A stretch of DNA of 64,000 nt from Sycobia sp. Sy_11 (Eukaryota; Arthropoda; Insecta; Hymenoptera; Epichrysomallidae), in contig JACCIC010000039.1 in the NCBI GenBank assembly GCA_018907035.1, positions 198,501-262,500 of the forward strand. The letters are read 5' to 3'. Positions 63,047 through 64,000 of the stretch are shown here, one piece after another (position 1 is the stretch's first letter; each line of letters opens with the position of its first letter). The notes below the pieces were generated by a model. That model ran no database searches. It was not told the origin of the DNA and saw only the letters and a list, made by a program, of their open reading frames with translations. The position numbers and the translations under genes were made by a program.

Positions 63047-63115
63047 AGCGCTATGGCGCTACGCTTGTACCGTATTTACGGTAGACACGTGTCCCCGGTG
63101 GACAAATAGTTGTCC
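63047..63115. repeat. Cluster of four adjacent hairpins/palindromes
   Basis: In 69 bp: AGCGC/GCGCT with a 4-base loop (63047-63060); TACCGTA/TACGGTA with a 2-base loop (63068-63083); the perfect palindrome GACACGTGTC (63084-63093), containing the E-box CACGTG; and GGACAA/TTGTCC with a 4-base loop (63100-63115). The density is unusual for this window. No RNA family or transposon end was recognised. Confidence 0.6.
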
Positions 63116-64000
63116 TTTACAGTCGTATAATCGCATTTATTGAATTGCACGATTGTATTGAAAGAATTAATGAATTGCGAACGATTAAATATAAAAGTAA
63201 AATTTTATAAAACGATGAAACTAACGCATGCGTGTTATATTAGTATAACAATTGAAACGCATGCAATCGCAAATAGATCTGAACTCTACGAATGATGGCG
63301 CAGGACTGATTCATAACTTCAGTGATCTCGATCGTCACAATCGTGCTCTCTTTGCGAGCGTTCGAACTCGATATATTTAAACCAAATAAACCCGAATTCG
63401 TTGAACTAAAATTTCCGTTCACGGAACAGTCCACATCAAGAACTACTAATGAACACTTTGGCACTCGTCTAGCTTAGTATAATTCTAGTATAGTCGCAGA
63501 ATCGACCGTATCGATGTGTTATCAACGTTTGGCTTAAATAGCTTAAATCGCGAAAGCCATATATTCCGATCTATTATATTGCTCGTGGCCACCGTTCCTG
63601 TTACCATTCCCGATACGCCAGCCCGGCGACTCGCTGCGAAAGCAGCTCATTTTCGCCCGCCCAGCACTCGTCGCCCGTCGACTTCGAGGCTACAAGAGTC
63701 GGGCATACGGTGTACGGCGCGGAAGCCCCGACACGTGACGCGTCGTTCGAGAACTTTTGCTTTACTTTGGGCGAAAATTCATGCGCGGCACGGTCGAACG
63801 AGAACGGTGGCATGAGCGGCGATAGGAGTGAGTGGGGACTTTTCAGACAAAACTTTTCAGACTTCCTCGCCCCGTAAAACTGCCGGGTCACAGTGTGGCC
63901 TTTTGTTTTCCCTCGAAGCTATACCGTATATCAATGCGTGCGCATCGACGACGAGGCGGCGCGTCGGCGCGACGGTCTTAAACCGTGACGAATATGAATA

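Larger units (their letters stand above)
51485..64000. other. Non-coding flank, no gene seen
   Basis: GC-rich islands occur at 51660-52140, 53160-53400, 55160-55900, 56170-57020, 57840-58320 and 63590-64000, separated by AT-rich DNA. It has many long (TA)n and (GA/CT)n tracts, a strong G-quadruplex motif at 53478-53516, a palindrome at 57418-57438 and a hairpin cluster at 63047-63115. The longest open frames here are low-complexity and not credible as genes. Confidence 0.7.

Noticed and set aside
1..64000. CRISPR arrays, bacterial operons, rRNA genes
   Set aside because: No regularly spaced repeats, Shine-Dalgarno-led gene strings or rRNA-like sequence; the intron-exon structure is clearly eukaryotic.

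Overview
The window is eukaryotic, most likely an insect and plausibly a hymenopteran. Four short exons sit in introns of about 11 to 15 kb, with canonical GT/AG boundaries. The non-coding DNA is AT-rich, broken by sharp GC-rich islands, and holds many long (TA)n and (GA/CT)n microsatellites. The insect call rests on the gene family; the order is inferred from general genome texture only.

One gene is supported, and it is 5'-incomplete. Exons at 6286-6496, 21386-21513, 32435-32603 and 44293-44399 (+ strand) join in perfect phase into a 204-residue C-terminal part of a Dpr-family (defective proboscis extension response) immunoglobulin cell-surface protein. Such proteins are often auto-named zig-8-like. 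The first exon carries the C-terminal half of Ig1, the next two carry Ig2, and the last carries the GEHPAAMQ linker, a short hydrophobic tail and the stop. The start codon, signal peptide and first half of Ig1 must lie upstream of base 1; nothing like them was found in 1-6285. Dpr proteins bind DIP proteins on partner neurons and help specify synaptic partners.

Layout: 1-6285 is upstream intron or sequence. 6497-21385, 21514-32434 and 32604-44292 are introns. 44400 to about 46150 is the likely 3' UTR and proximal flank. The rest, to 64000, is non-coding flank in which I see no convincing gene.

The most interesting non-genic structure is a small family of fold-back elements. One copy (43222-43708) lies 0.6 kb upstream of the last exon. 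It has 54-bp perfect terminal inverted repeats, an asymmetric 34-bp tail and a 12-bp flanking direct repeat. A second copy (about 50875-51484) has long inverted arms and the same tail. Its loop holds a short hairpin beside a GAAAC-type motif that resembles a hammerhead ribozyme core on the - strand. Inverted arms, one-sided tail and hammerhead-like motif together recall Penelope-like retroelements, but no coding part is present. A 108-bp relative (22427-22534) and a fragment (about 32265-32326) lie in the introns. Other structures include a cluster of hairpins at 63047-63115, several G-quadruplex motifs, and a weak splice donor after the second exon beyond which the reading frame stays open.
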